This document shows, one piece after another, positions 25,560-33,461 of a stretch of 64,000 bases of DNA. The position numbers and the translations under genes were made by a program. Under the pieces are notes generated by a model. It saw only the letters and a program-made list of their open reading frames with translations, ran no database searches and had not been told where the DNA came from. Each line of letters starts with the position of its first letter. Positions within the stretch are counted from its first letter, which is position 1. Source of the stretch: Dysgonomonas sp. 511. GTDB taxonomy: Bacteria > Bacteroidota > Bacteroidia > Bacteroidales > Dysgonomonadaceae. Location of the stretch: contig NZ_QVMQ01000003.1 of NCBI RefSeq assembly GCF_010501105.1, forward strand, positions 1 through 64,000. The letters run 5' to 3'.

Positions 25560-26903
25560 TTAAAAAAATGTCCCATAAACAAGACCGGAAATTGTCGCCA
25601 TAATAATAACCAACGCTACGTAGATAACAGTCTTTTGCGTACCCATAACACCCCGTATAACGAGCATATTCGGTAGCGAAAGCGAAGGACCAGCCAACAG
25701 CAAAGCCAATGCAGGACCTTTTCCCATACCGGAAGCAAGTAATCCTTGAATGATTGGCACTTCGGTCAATGTGGCAAAATACATAAACGCTCCCGTGAAG
25801 CTGGCGAAGAAATTTGACAACAGAGAGTTTCCGCCAACCGCCCACTCAATCCATTCATTGGGTATCACACCCGCAATTGCAGTATTGTCGTGGGATGAGC
25901 CGAGCAGAAAACCTGCCGTTACTACACCGATAGCCAAAAGCGGCATAATCTGTTTAGCAAATCCCCATGCCGATAAAGTCCATTCGCGGTTCTCTGCATC
26001 TCGCTTATCAAACAGCGTCATAAGCGACAGCGAGGCGATACCAACCACCATAGGTACAAGTGGAATTAGTTTAGTATTCGGTATAAACAGGTTTGCCAAT
26101 ACTGCCGAACCCGCCGTAACAATAACTCCGGCTACGACCCAATGCCATTTAATTTTCAGAATGGCAATAAGCGAATAGGCAAGCATAAGAGCCAGTAATC
26201 CTGTGACATACCATTTATAAGTAAATATGTAGAACCATATACTTGAAGTGTCATTTGCTGCCGGAGCACCCCAATTAGCAAAGACAAGTATCAAAACTAA
26301 AGTGAAGAAATGAAACATCGTTTGCGACATCGGACGTTTAGCCGGAGAAACGACTATATTCATCTGTTCTTCCTTCTTAGCTTTTTCTTCTTTCCGGTAT
26401 ATAAGTGCCATTATTAAACCGATGATGACAGAAAAAAGAATTGCGCCAATCATACGGGCAACACCCATCTCCGTTCCGAGAATACGCCAGGTAAGAATGA
26501 TAGATAGTATGCTGATTGCCGGGCCGGAGTAGAGGAACGCGATAGCCGGGCCTAATCCGGCTCCACGTTTGTAGATACTGGTAAATAGTGGGAGAATGGT
26601 ACAGGAGCATACCGCCAGAATAGCACCCGAAACGGCTGCTACCGTATAGGAAAGCCATTTCTTTGCATTGGCTCCGAAGTATTTCAATACTGCACCCTGA
26701 CTGATAAAGACCGCTATCACGCCTGCAATGAAAAAGGCAGGCAAAAGGCACATGACAACGTGCTCCTGCGCATACCATTTCGACAAGTCGAGTGTAGCAT
26801 CAATCGCAGTCGTAAACCGTTCACTACCTAACGGCAGGAAAAATATTGCCGTAAAGATAACAACTATCCAGAGTAGGATTTTCAGCTCTTTTTTAGTTTC
26901 CAT
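25560..26903 (-). CDS. ArsP/SO_0444-type permease
   Basis: 447-aa inner-membrane permease of the DUF318 family, members of which export organoarsenicals or metals. The family Cys motif CSCTILPLF is near 99-107, GPAISILSI and GPSLSLPNMLVIRG mark the two repeated halves, and about ten helices are visible with a Lys/Glu-rich cytosolic loop near 170-185. It is the last gene of the arsR-led run, 10 bp after the small thioredoxin gene. The stop codon coincides with the flank of a MITE. Confidence 0.88.
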   Translation of the reverse strand: METKKELKILLWIVVIFTAIFFLPLGSERFTTAIDATLDLSKWYAQEHVVMCLLPAFFIAGVIAVFISQGAVLKYFGANAKKWLSYTVAAVSGAILAVCSCTILPLFTSIYKRGAGLGPAIAFLYSGPAISILSIILTWRILGTEMGVARMIGAILFSVIIGLIMALIYRKEEKAKKEEQMNIVVSPAKRPMSQTMFHFFTLVLILVFANWGAPAANDTSSIWFYIFTYKWYVTGLLALMLAYSLIAILKIKWHWVVAGVIVTAGSAVLANLFIPNTKLIPLVPMVVGIASLSLMTLFDKRDAENREWTLSAWGFAKQIMPLLAIGVVTAGFLLGSSHDNTAIAGVIPNEWIEWAVGGNSLLSNFFASFTGAFMYFATLTEVPIIQGLLASGMGKGPALALLLAGPSLSLPNMLVIRGVMGTQKTVIYVALVIIMATISGLVYGTFF

Positions 26904-26913
26904 ACAGTTTTTA

Positions 26914-27147
26914 TTATACTCCTAACAATTTGCGGATTTCGCTTTCGGAAGGGACATGACCTTTGATCTTTACTTCGCCGTCCACAACTACACCGGGCAA
27001 ACTCATTACATTATACTTCATGATTTCCATAATATCTTCTTGTTTGGAGAGATTTATGTCCAGATTGTTTTCCTCGATTACTTTCTTTACAGTTTCGTAG
27101 GTTGTTTTACATTTGGCACAACCTGTACCTAATACGATGATTTCCAT
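26914..27147 (-). CDS. Small thioredoxin-like protein (possible ArsE)
   Basis: A 77-aa redox-active thioredoxin-fold protein. MEIIVLGTGCAKCKTTYE carries the CxxC active site, and MSLPGVVVDGEVKIKG holds the cis-Pro. ATG 27147 is chosen; the frame further upstream overlaps the previous gene and is not conserved. In arsEFG-type operons a small protein like this accompanies ArsF and ArsG; equivalence is inferred from context. Confidence 0.85.
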   Translation of the reverse strand: MEIIVLGTGCAKCKTTYETVKKVIEENNLDINLSKQEDIMEIMKYNVMSLPGVVVDGEVKIKGHVPSESEIRKLLGV

Positions 27148-27161
27148 ATTTGTTATTGTTG

Positions 27162-27863
27162 TTAAATTCCAGTTATAATGTAATAGATTCCGACTATGAT
27201 AAATATCGCCGCCACAATCCATTTGAACCACTTTTGAAAAGCATTCATTTTGTTATAGAATTTGCCCACATTGCTAACGCTGTATGCCAAAAGCCATGCT
27301 ATAATTATGACAGGTAACCCTGTGGCTATGGCAAATACAGGAGGAAGCAGCAATCCCGACGGGCTGGCAATGGTTATAGGAATTAAGCCTCCAAAGTAAA
27401 GTACACCGCTGTATGGGCAGAAAGCAAGTGCAAAGAGTAGCCCAAGAAGAAATGCATCCCAATAGGTTTTCTTTCCTTCCTTGTTTTCTATCTTTGAGGT
27501 CAATTTACTCATTCCCGGAACCTTTATTTTGAGAATATCCAACATAAATATTCCAATAATGACCAATGCTATACCAAGCCACAGACCTCCAATGTTTTGC
27601 AATAGTCGTGCTACCTGAAACTGACTTGCTCCAAAATTGAAAATCAGCCCAAGTGCCGTATAAGTAAACATTCTGCCAAGTGTGTAGAATACTCCATTGA
27701 AGAGCACCCGTTTTTTATCAGCAATATCTTTGCTTAAATAAGCTGTAGCTGTGATGTTAGTAGCCAGCGGACAAGGGCTGATGGCAGTCATCAATCCCAA
27801 TACGAAGGCTGTTAATATTGGCCAGTTCGATCCGTCAGCAAGGTTTTGCAAATAGTCCATCAT
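27162..27863 (-). CDS. arsG: ArsG-family efflux permease (CcdA-like)
   Basis: 233 aa, six helices of the DsbD/CcdA type with the paired Cys-Pro motifs AISPCPLATN and ALAFCPYSG. Members next to ArsF are named aromatic aminobenzylarsenical efflux permeases. It overlaps arsF by 4 bp (27860-27863) and precedes the thioredoxin gene by 14 bp, so all belong to one transcript. It could alternatively transfer electrons across the membrane as CcdA does. Confidence 0.8.
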   Translation of the reverse strand: MMDYLQNLADGSNWPILTAFVLGLMTAISPCPLATNITATAYLSKDIADKKRVLFNGVFYTLGRMFTYTALGLIFNFGASQFQVARLLQNIGGLWLGIALVIIGIFMLDILKIKVPGMSKLTSKIENKEGKKTYWDAFLLGLLFALAFCPYSGVLYFGGLIPITIASPSGLLLPPVFAIATGLPVIIIAWLLAYSVSNVGKFYNKMNAFQKWFKWIVAAIFIIVGIYYIITGI

Positions 27864-28288
27864 AACCTTTTATCGACTTCGGTTTTGATAAGGTCAGTAA
27901 GTTTTTCCGGATTGTCCAAAGCATTGGCAAATGCCTCTTTGGTTATTTCGATATGGTCGTCCCCTTTAGCGATTATGAGGGCATTCCATGTTACTTCGTA
28001 TTTTTCTACAAGCGAAGCATTTTGTTCTTCATCGGTTTTTACTTCAATGAATTTTACATGAGAATTGTTTGCATAAAGCTCTTTAATAGTCTTTTCTGTT
28101 ACATCGCCAACGGCAATACAGGTTTTGCAGCGTTGTTTGCCGTGGAAATAGTAGACATTTACAATGGAAGCATCCACTACTTGTTCTTTTTCTTCTGTTC
28201 CGGCAACTTGTTCATTGTTCTTTTGCGTATTACCGCCGCAGGCAATTAACATTACGGCAAAAAGTCCGATTAAAATGCTCTTTTTCAT
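27860..28288 (-). CDS. arsF: ArsF-family thioredoxin-fold lipoprotein
   Basis: 142 aa. Lipoprotein signal MKKSILIGLFAVMLIACGG (Cys 17), then a thioredoxin-like domain with YYFHGKQRCKTCIAVG holding a CxxC pair and a VTWNAL segment before the final helix. This family is named nitroreductase subunit ArsF because of its role with ArsE in reducing nitroaromatic arsenicals. Here it sits periplasm-side next to ArsG, so a redox relay is plausible. Confidence 0.8.
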   Translation of the reverse strand: MKKSILIGLFAVMLIACGGNTQKNNEQVAGTEEKEQVVDASIVNVYYFHGKQRCKTCIAVGDVTEKTIKELYANNSHVKFIEVKTDEEQNASLVEKYEVTWNALIIAKGDDHIEITKEAFANALDNPEKLTDLIKTEVDKRL

Positions 28289-28337
28289 GTTGATTGTTTT
28301 TAGAATTATCGTTTAACTTTATATCTTCTGTTCGCAG

Positions 28338-28353
28338 TTCGTAATTCAACGAA
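28338..28353. promoter_or_regulatory. Putative ArsR operator before arsF
   Basis: TTCG-N8-CGAA, between arsR and arsF, has the same symmetry and spacing as the site upstream of arsR at 28714-28731. This points to internal control of the efflux genes by the same repressor. Confidence 0.5.
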
Positions 28354-28376
28354 TATTTCAGGTAAAAAAATAGCTA

Positions 28377-28697
28377 TCAACAGTCTCCTTTCGATGTGGC
28401 GACACTTTCTATAAATCCGCCTAACAGTTCTTTTACTAAAGCCCAATTTTCTTTACTGATACAATATTTAACTGTCGGAGGTGTAATCTCCCCCTGTATT
28501 AATCCGGCATCTTTCAGTTCATTCAAATGCTGGGATAAGGTGCTTTTGGCAATAGGTAACACCTCCGACATATCCCCGTGAAAACAACATGTCTGATTAG
28601 CGAGCATCTGGAGTATTGCTATCCGTATGGGATGCCCCATAGCTTTAGCAAAACGTGCCATCTGTTCCTGTTCCTTTGTAAGTTCTTGCTTTTGCAT
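28377..28697 (-). CDS. arsR: ArsR/SmtB-family metalloregulator
   Basis: 106-aa winged-helix repressor that leaves DNA when metal(loid) binds. HTH region: MGHPIRIAILQMLAN and VLPIAKSTLSQHLNELKDAGLI. Likely sensor thiols are the CC of NQTCCFHGD near 38-39 and a C-terminal Cys (KGDC). ATG 28697 is chosen over 28748, whose extra residues overlap the operator. It is the first gene of the operon. Confidence 0.92.
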   Translation of the reverse strand: MQKQELTKEQEQMARFAKAMGHPIRIAILQMLANQTCCFHGDMSEVLPIAKSTLSQHLNELKDAGLIQGEITPPTVKYCISKENWALVKELLGGFIESVATSKGDC

Positions 28698-28713
28698 TGC
28701 TTTATTATTTTCA

Positions 28714-28731
28714 GTTCGCGAATATACGAAC
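28714..28731. promoter_or_regulatory. Putative ArsR operator upstream of arsR
   Basis: GTTCG-N8-CGAAC, a perfect dyad 17 bp upstream of the arsR start, fits autoregulation. A half site, ATTCGC, follows at 28741-28746. Confidence 0.6.
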
Positions 28732-28777
28732 AGATTTTCAATTCGCAAAATTACAGTTGAACAATCGTTTGGAGAAA

Positions 28778-28977
28778 ATGGATAAAATAGAGCGCAAACA
28801 GGTTCTCCAGCTTCAGGAAGACTTTTTACCCCGGTTGGAAAAGTATGAAAAGCAAATAGTGAAACTCGGGGATCATAGCTCCTATAGTAAAACCGATAAA
28901 GATGCGACTTTCATGCGCATGAAAGAGGGCTACGACTTTATACTACAAAAGAAGGTATCCGCTTTTGGGACACCTTC
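28778..28977 (+). pseudogene. IS1182-type transposase fragment and right IS end
   Basis: The frame from 28778 (MDKIERKQVLQLQ..FLPRLEKYEKQ) continues to SYSKTDKDATFMRMKEGY, the conserved segment before the second catalytic region of IS1182-family transposases. Then the homology stops. Only about 60 of roughly 500 codons remain. Directly after comes CTTTTGGGACACCTTC (28962-28977), the inverted copy of GAAGGTGTCCCAAAAG at 39354-39369. This is an internally deleted IS whose outer end survives. Confidence 0.75.
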
Positions 28978-29006
28978 CTCTCTCTATCTAGTCTTCGTGC
29001 AAAAAC

Positions 29007-31670
29007 TTATTCTGCCGAACTTCCTTCTATTTTCTTTATTTGCTCTTCCGCCTTATCTCTCAGGTTTTTAGCTTGTTTTTCAGCTTCATCTACCAGTTTT
29101 TTACCGGCAGCTTGTGCAGCAGCTTTTGTCAACGGGTTACTAGCTTTCGCTACCAGATTATCCGATTGTTTTTGAGCCTCTTCTACAAGCTTTTTGGCGG
29201 CAGCATCCGCTTCCTGACGGATTTTGGCTATTTGCTTTTCTTTTTCTGCCGATACAGTTGCCGACAAGTCGCTACCTTTCTCGCCACCTAATGCTTCGCC
29301 GAGAGCAGAAGATATAGTATTGCTTACCAGCGATTTGGTGTCTACGCCGATTTTAGGGCTTGTGAATGTCCCGCCAATAGTAATAGGTACATTGTTGATG
29401 AAATTGTTGCTCAACGATTTAGGAAGTGTAATCGTTCCTTTATAATCAATGCTCTGGTCTAATCCTGTAGAACCTTCGAGTTTCATCACACCTCCGTCGC
29501 CTATATTCAGGTTGAAAGGCTTGGAAGTAATCTTACCGTTGTCGATAGAGAACGGCAGGTTCAGGTCTTTAGGCGATATTGATTTCAGCGCATCTACTTT
29601 CAGTGCTGAGGCAAGAGCGTTCAATGCTGTTACGTTCTGAACTTGTACATTACTGGTTTGCAAAGCTCCGCTACCAGTAAGGCCGGCAAGGGTTTGCAGT
29701 ATCGATTGTCCCAGCGAGGTGTTGAATTTCAGGTTCATAGAGTATGTACCTATCAGGTTTTCGAAGATAGGAGCGAATTTCCGGATAGACTCTACCGACT
29801 TGAACGTTTCGGCAAACGATACGTTCGACAAGGCAAGGTCGAAGTTTACTTTTGGAGTTTTAGGCTCAGATGTATCGTAGTAACCTGATACTTTGCACGA
29901 ACCTCCCAATGCGTTGGCACTCACATTTTGTAGGTTCAATACACCGTTTTTGATGGACATGTTACCGGCCATATTAGTAATGTTGATTTTGCTATATATC
30001 ACCTGATTGAGCGCAGCGTTCAATGCAAAATCAAGATTTTTAGGTATAATGATATCTTCGGTGGTCGAAGTAGAACCTTCGGTAGTCTCGCCGGTAGCCG
30101 TCTCTTCGCTGATGAAGTCGTTGGCGTTCAGGTAATTTGATTTTATATTCAATTGTCCTTTCAATGTTTGATCTTTCAGTGCATATGCAATGAAGTTTTC
30201 GAGGCGTCCGTTTGCCGATATATCGTTCTTGCCTATCTTAACGTCCAGAGCAGGCAGGTTTACGTAGCGAGGAGTGAACTCAAGCGAAGCATTGTTTATC
30301 AAAACCTCAGGCATATCTTCTCCTTTGTAAACCATGTTGGTCAGTTTGAGGTTACCCGAAGCCGATACATTTTCGTATTGCTCTTTTTCGATAGCCGACA
30401 TACGGGTGGCAATGTTGAGGTTGGCATTGAGAATACCGTTCAGTTCAGTTCCTTTTTCCAAAGGATAAACCTCTTTTATCATGCCGAGGTTGAGAGTACC
30501 GTTAGCATGGAATTTGATATTCGGGTCGCTCATAGGGGTAGACATATTGAAACTACCGTTAAAAGGATTTCCTCCTAGGTTGAATTTAAAGCTGCTGACA
30601 TCTACAACCGTATTGTCTAGGCTTCCACCCTTACTGTTTATGTCGACGGCTACATTTATATCATTTACCGATTTAGGCAGCGATGGGTACTGGAACATGG
30701 CATCGCTTACATTAATCTTAACATCGAATGCGGGATAAGATTCTCCTTGCCACAATCCTTTTACCGAAGCATCGAGCGAAGCTGTACCTGCAGTTTTCAC
30801 GTCTTTGAAGTCGGCGGTGTACATAGCCGGAACAAGCGAGAGTATGTCCTTGAACTGCGTGTCGGGTGCATTTAGTTTCAAGTCGAACTCCATGTCTTCA
30901 TAGTCTTTGCCCAACATGGCGAGCCATCCGTCGATAGAGGCTTTCAAGTCGTTTATAGCCAGTTCGCTCTTGTTGAATGTAAATTTCATATTATCCATAT
31001 CGGCATTTACATCTGCAAAAACACTAGCCTTCACTTTGTTGAGGAATGGAACCCCTTCCATAATGAAGGAAAGTTCTTCTATTGTAGAATTAGTCTTCAA
31101 TGTAGTTTCGCTAGCCGAGAAGTCTCCCGATATCTCGCCGTTCCATTTATTGAGGATAGCTTTCATTTTTGTAGAATCGTTCTGGTACACTACATTACAA
31201 TCGCTAACCGATATTTTTTTCAGGTTCAACTTGAATGGCGAACTGCTTTCGTCAGCCGCTTCGGTAGCTGTAGAATCTGTTTTTACGATATCGTAATTGG
31301 CTCGCCCGTCTTCCAGCACTTTTGCAAGGAGGGAAACTTGGTTGAGGTCGATTTTCGATATCTTATAATTATCGCCAAAAAGGCTCATCAGGTCTATAGT
31401 TACACTAGCCGATTTAGCGTTGAGCAATGTATCGGCAGCAAAGTCGTCTACACCAATTACTGTTGCCCCATCCAGCGATAGGGTTGCGTTCGGGAAGTTG
31501 GAGAAAAGATTCAGTCCGAAGTCTTCGATCTCTACTTTTGCATTCAGTTGTTCATTAGCAACATTCAGCACGGCGTCCTTTATCTTATCTTTGAAAAGAA
31601 AAGGGATAGCTACCATTGCTAAAATGATAACACCCACTACGATAGCGGCAATTGTCAATCCTTTTTTCAT
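29007..31670 (-). CDS. AsmA-family envelope protein
   Basis: 887-aa protein with an N-terminal signal anchor (VGVIILAMVAIPFLF) and the AsmA N-domain (LNAKVEIEDFGLNLFSNFPNATLSLDG). A long beta-groove region follows, and an AsmA C-domain (about 650-800: GTYSMNLKFNTSLGQSIL; GKITSKPFNLNIGDGG). AsmA-like proteins bridge inner and outer membranes and move phospholipids. An unusual Ala/Lys-rich amphipathic tail (about 810-887) repeats a KKLVxEAxKQ pattern and probably forms a coiled coil. Confidence 0.92.
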   Translation of the reverse strand: MKKGLTIAAIVVGVIILAMVAIPFLFKDKIKDAVLNVANEQLNAKVEIEDFGLNLFSNFPNATLSLDGATVIGVDDFAADTLLNAKSASVTIDLMSLFGDNYKISKIDLNQVSLLAKVLEDGRANYDIVKTDSTATEAADESSSPFKLNLKKISVSDCNVVYQNDSTKMKAILNKWNGEISGDFSASETTLKTNSTIEELSFIMEGVPFLNKVKASVFADVNADMDNMKFTFNKSELAINDLKASIDGWLAMLGKDYEDMEFDLKLNAPDTQFKDILSLVPAMYTADFKDVKTAGTASLDASVKGLWQGESYPAFDVKINVSDAMFQYPSLPKSVNDINVAVDINSKGGSLDNTVVDVSSFKFNLGGNPFNGSFNMSTPMSDPNIKFHANGTLNLGMIKEVYPLEKGTELNGILNANLNIATRMSAIEKEQYENVSASGNLKLTNMVYKGEDMPEVLINNASLEFTPRYVNLPALDVKIGKNDISANGRLENFIAYALKDQTLKGQLNIKSNYLNANDFISEETATGETTEGSTSTTEDIIIPKNLDFALNAALNQVIYSKINITNMAGNMSIKNGVLNLQNVSANALGGSCKVSGYYDTSEPKTPKVNFDLALSNVSFAETFKSVESIRKFAPIFENLIGTYSMNLKFNTSLGQSILQTLAGLTGSGALQTSNVQVQNVTALNALASALKVDALKSISPKDLNLPFSIDNGKITSKPFNLNIGDGGVMKLEGSTGLDQSIDYKGTITLPKSLSNNFINNVPITIGGTFTSPKIGVDTKSLVSNTISSALGEALGGEKGSDLSATVSAEKEKQIAKIRQEADAAAKKLVEEAQKQSDNLVAKASNPLTKAAAQAAGKKLVDEAEKQAKNLRDKAEEQIKKIEGSSAE

Positions 31671-31792
31671 AAAGTTATAGTTTAATTTGTTTTGTATCTT
31701 ATAAACGTAATGTTTGTGTATATGTTTTATTTTTTGTGGACAAAACGCTGCAAGTTACTTGTTTTTTGTTAAAAGTTTAAATTATGGTTGCA

Positions 31793-32683
31793 TTATTTAA
31801 CAAAACGGGCGTAAATGCTTAGCGGCAGATTTTTGGCAGAGCGTTCGGGTATCAGTAGTTCGCCATATTGAATTTGCCTGGCTGCCGGGAAATAATCTTT
31901 GATAAGGTTCTCAGCTATCACTGCCGAAAATCCCATAGAATATAGGTTGAGGATAAGGAAAGCATTTTCCTTATGCAATAATTGGCTGCATAGTTGCATC
32001 AGTTCGGCAATATTTTCTTCCAATACCCATTTTTCGCCATCAGGTCCACGTCCATAAGCGGGCGGGTCGAGGATGATGCCGTTGTACAGGTTGCCGCGTT
32101 TCACCTCGCGCCGGCAATACTTCAGGGCGTCTTCCACCACCCAGCGTATATTATCCAATCCCGATGCTTCCATATTTTGCCGCGACCATGTTACCACCTG
32201 CTTTACCGAGTCCACATGAGTAATATCTGCCCCTGCACTACGTGCCGCAATGGATGCACCACCTGTATAGGCAAAGAGGTTGAGCACTTTGGGCGAATCG
32301 GCTTTCATGTTTTTTACCGTATCGTATATGAAATTCCAATTCTCCGCCTGTTCGGGAAAAATGCCCACATGCTTGAAGGAGGTTAGTCCTAACCTGAATT
32401 TCAGCTTCATGCCTTTATATTGGTAGTCGATATACCATTGGTCGGGCATATTTTTTTGTTGTATCCATGTGCCCTTATCGTTGCCGTCGTGCGATGCTTT
32501 TCCTTTCTCGCGTTTGAAGAAGGCGTCGGCGTTTTCCCATTCTTTCTCCGATAGCGATTTGCGCCATACGGCTTGAGGCTCAGGCCTTCTTATAATATAT
32601 TTTCCGAAACGCTCCAGTTTTTCGTATTCGCCGGAGTCTATCAGTTCGTAGTCAACCCAATGTTGAGGTTTTAAAAGTTGCAT
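31793..32683 (-). CDS. Class I SAM methyltransferase, RlmI-like
   Basis: 296 aa. SAM motif VLNLFAYTGGASIAARSAGA near 135-155, acidic DSVKQVV strand, and the DPPAYGRG catalytic loop typical of rRNA base methyltransferases. The N-terminal PUA domain of full RlmI is replaced by a shorter beta-rich region (QLLKPQHWVDYELIDSG). The target (probably rRNA cytosine or guanine) is inference. Confidence 0.88.
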   Translation of the reverse strand: MQLLKPQHWVDYELIDSGEYEKLERFGKYIIRRPEPQAVWRKSLSEKEWENADAFFKREKGKASHDGNDKGTWIQQKNMPDQWYIDYQYKGMKLKFRLGLTSFKHVGIFPEQAENWNFIYDTVKNMKADSPKVLNLFAYTGGASIAARSAGADITHVDSVKQVVTWSRQNMEASGLDNIRWVVEDALKYCRREVKRGNLYNGIILDPPAYGRGPDGEKWVLEENIAELMQLCSQLLHKENAFLILNLYSMGFSAVIAENLIKDYFPAARQIQYGELLIPERSAKNLPLSIYARFVK

Positions 32684-33461
32684 AATTTATTTCCCGCTAA
32701 GTAATTTTACCTTGAACGAAAGGTCGAGCGAAATCTGGTGTTCGTAACAGAACCCGCTTTCCGTCTTTGGTTTTAACCTTACAAAATTAGGCTTATAAAT
32801 GATACTTGCGCTAAAATTAGGTAAAAAATTATTTCGTATAGAACTCATATTGACATTTTCAACATAGAGCAAATCGGTCGTTAAGTTATATGTTCTTTTA
32901 TATACTGCATAAAAGCAATCATGATTTTAATATTTTATCATTGGCTCATACTGTCGCGCCCTCCCGGGCTTACCCTTCCTTTTGGGGCTTAGGCCAAAAG
33001 GGACGCAAACAATCTGTGATTGTGCGCAGTATAAAAAAGAACGTTTTGCACCTAGATTCTAACTGCTGATTCGCATAAATAAAGACTATTTGTGATTGAT
33101 AATATATTTGTTATTCTACTTTAAAGAGAAAAGCTCCTTTAACTCTGTGGTAAAAAATAAAAAGTCGAGACGACTTCATTAATATTATAGGGATATGCAA
33201 GCAAATATACCAGTATATTATAAAAAAACAAAAAAATATATTCTCTTGAGGAATTTTAAGCCATCTGCGGTTCAAATTGATTACATTTTTGGTAAAAAAC
33301 TATCTTTTTGAGCTATTCTTTTCTTTTTGTATATAAAAAATAGAATCAAGGAATAGTAATTTATGACATTTTTTCTTTAAATAAGTTTGCTTATTCATCA
33401 ATACTTTTCTTTCTTTGTTTTGATTTTTCGAAACAAACTATCTATCATTATAGAAAGAAGC
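32684..33461. other. Long intergenic region upstream of korA
   Basis: No convincing gene; a 61-codon minus-strand frame at 32687-32872 shows no family features. A GC-rich island at 32951-33020 stands out from AT-rich surroundings: CCTTTTGG (32978-32985) mirrors CCAAAAGG (32994-33001). AAGTCG/CGACTT at about 33161-33175 is another small stem. A TATCTTTTTG-like element lies near 33300, possibly part of the korA promoter. Confidence 0.4.

Noticed and set aside
32687..32872. 61-codon minus-strand frame after the methyltransferase gene
   Set aside because: No signal, domain or start-site support; it sits in AT-rich intergenic DNA and overlaps likely promoter sequence.
32951..33020. GC-rich island upstream of korA as an RNA gene or riboswitch
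   Set aside because: Only one 8-bp stem is convincing; no known riboswitch motif was recognised.
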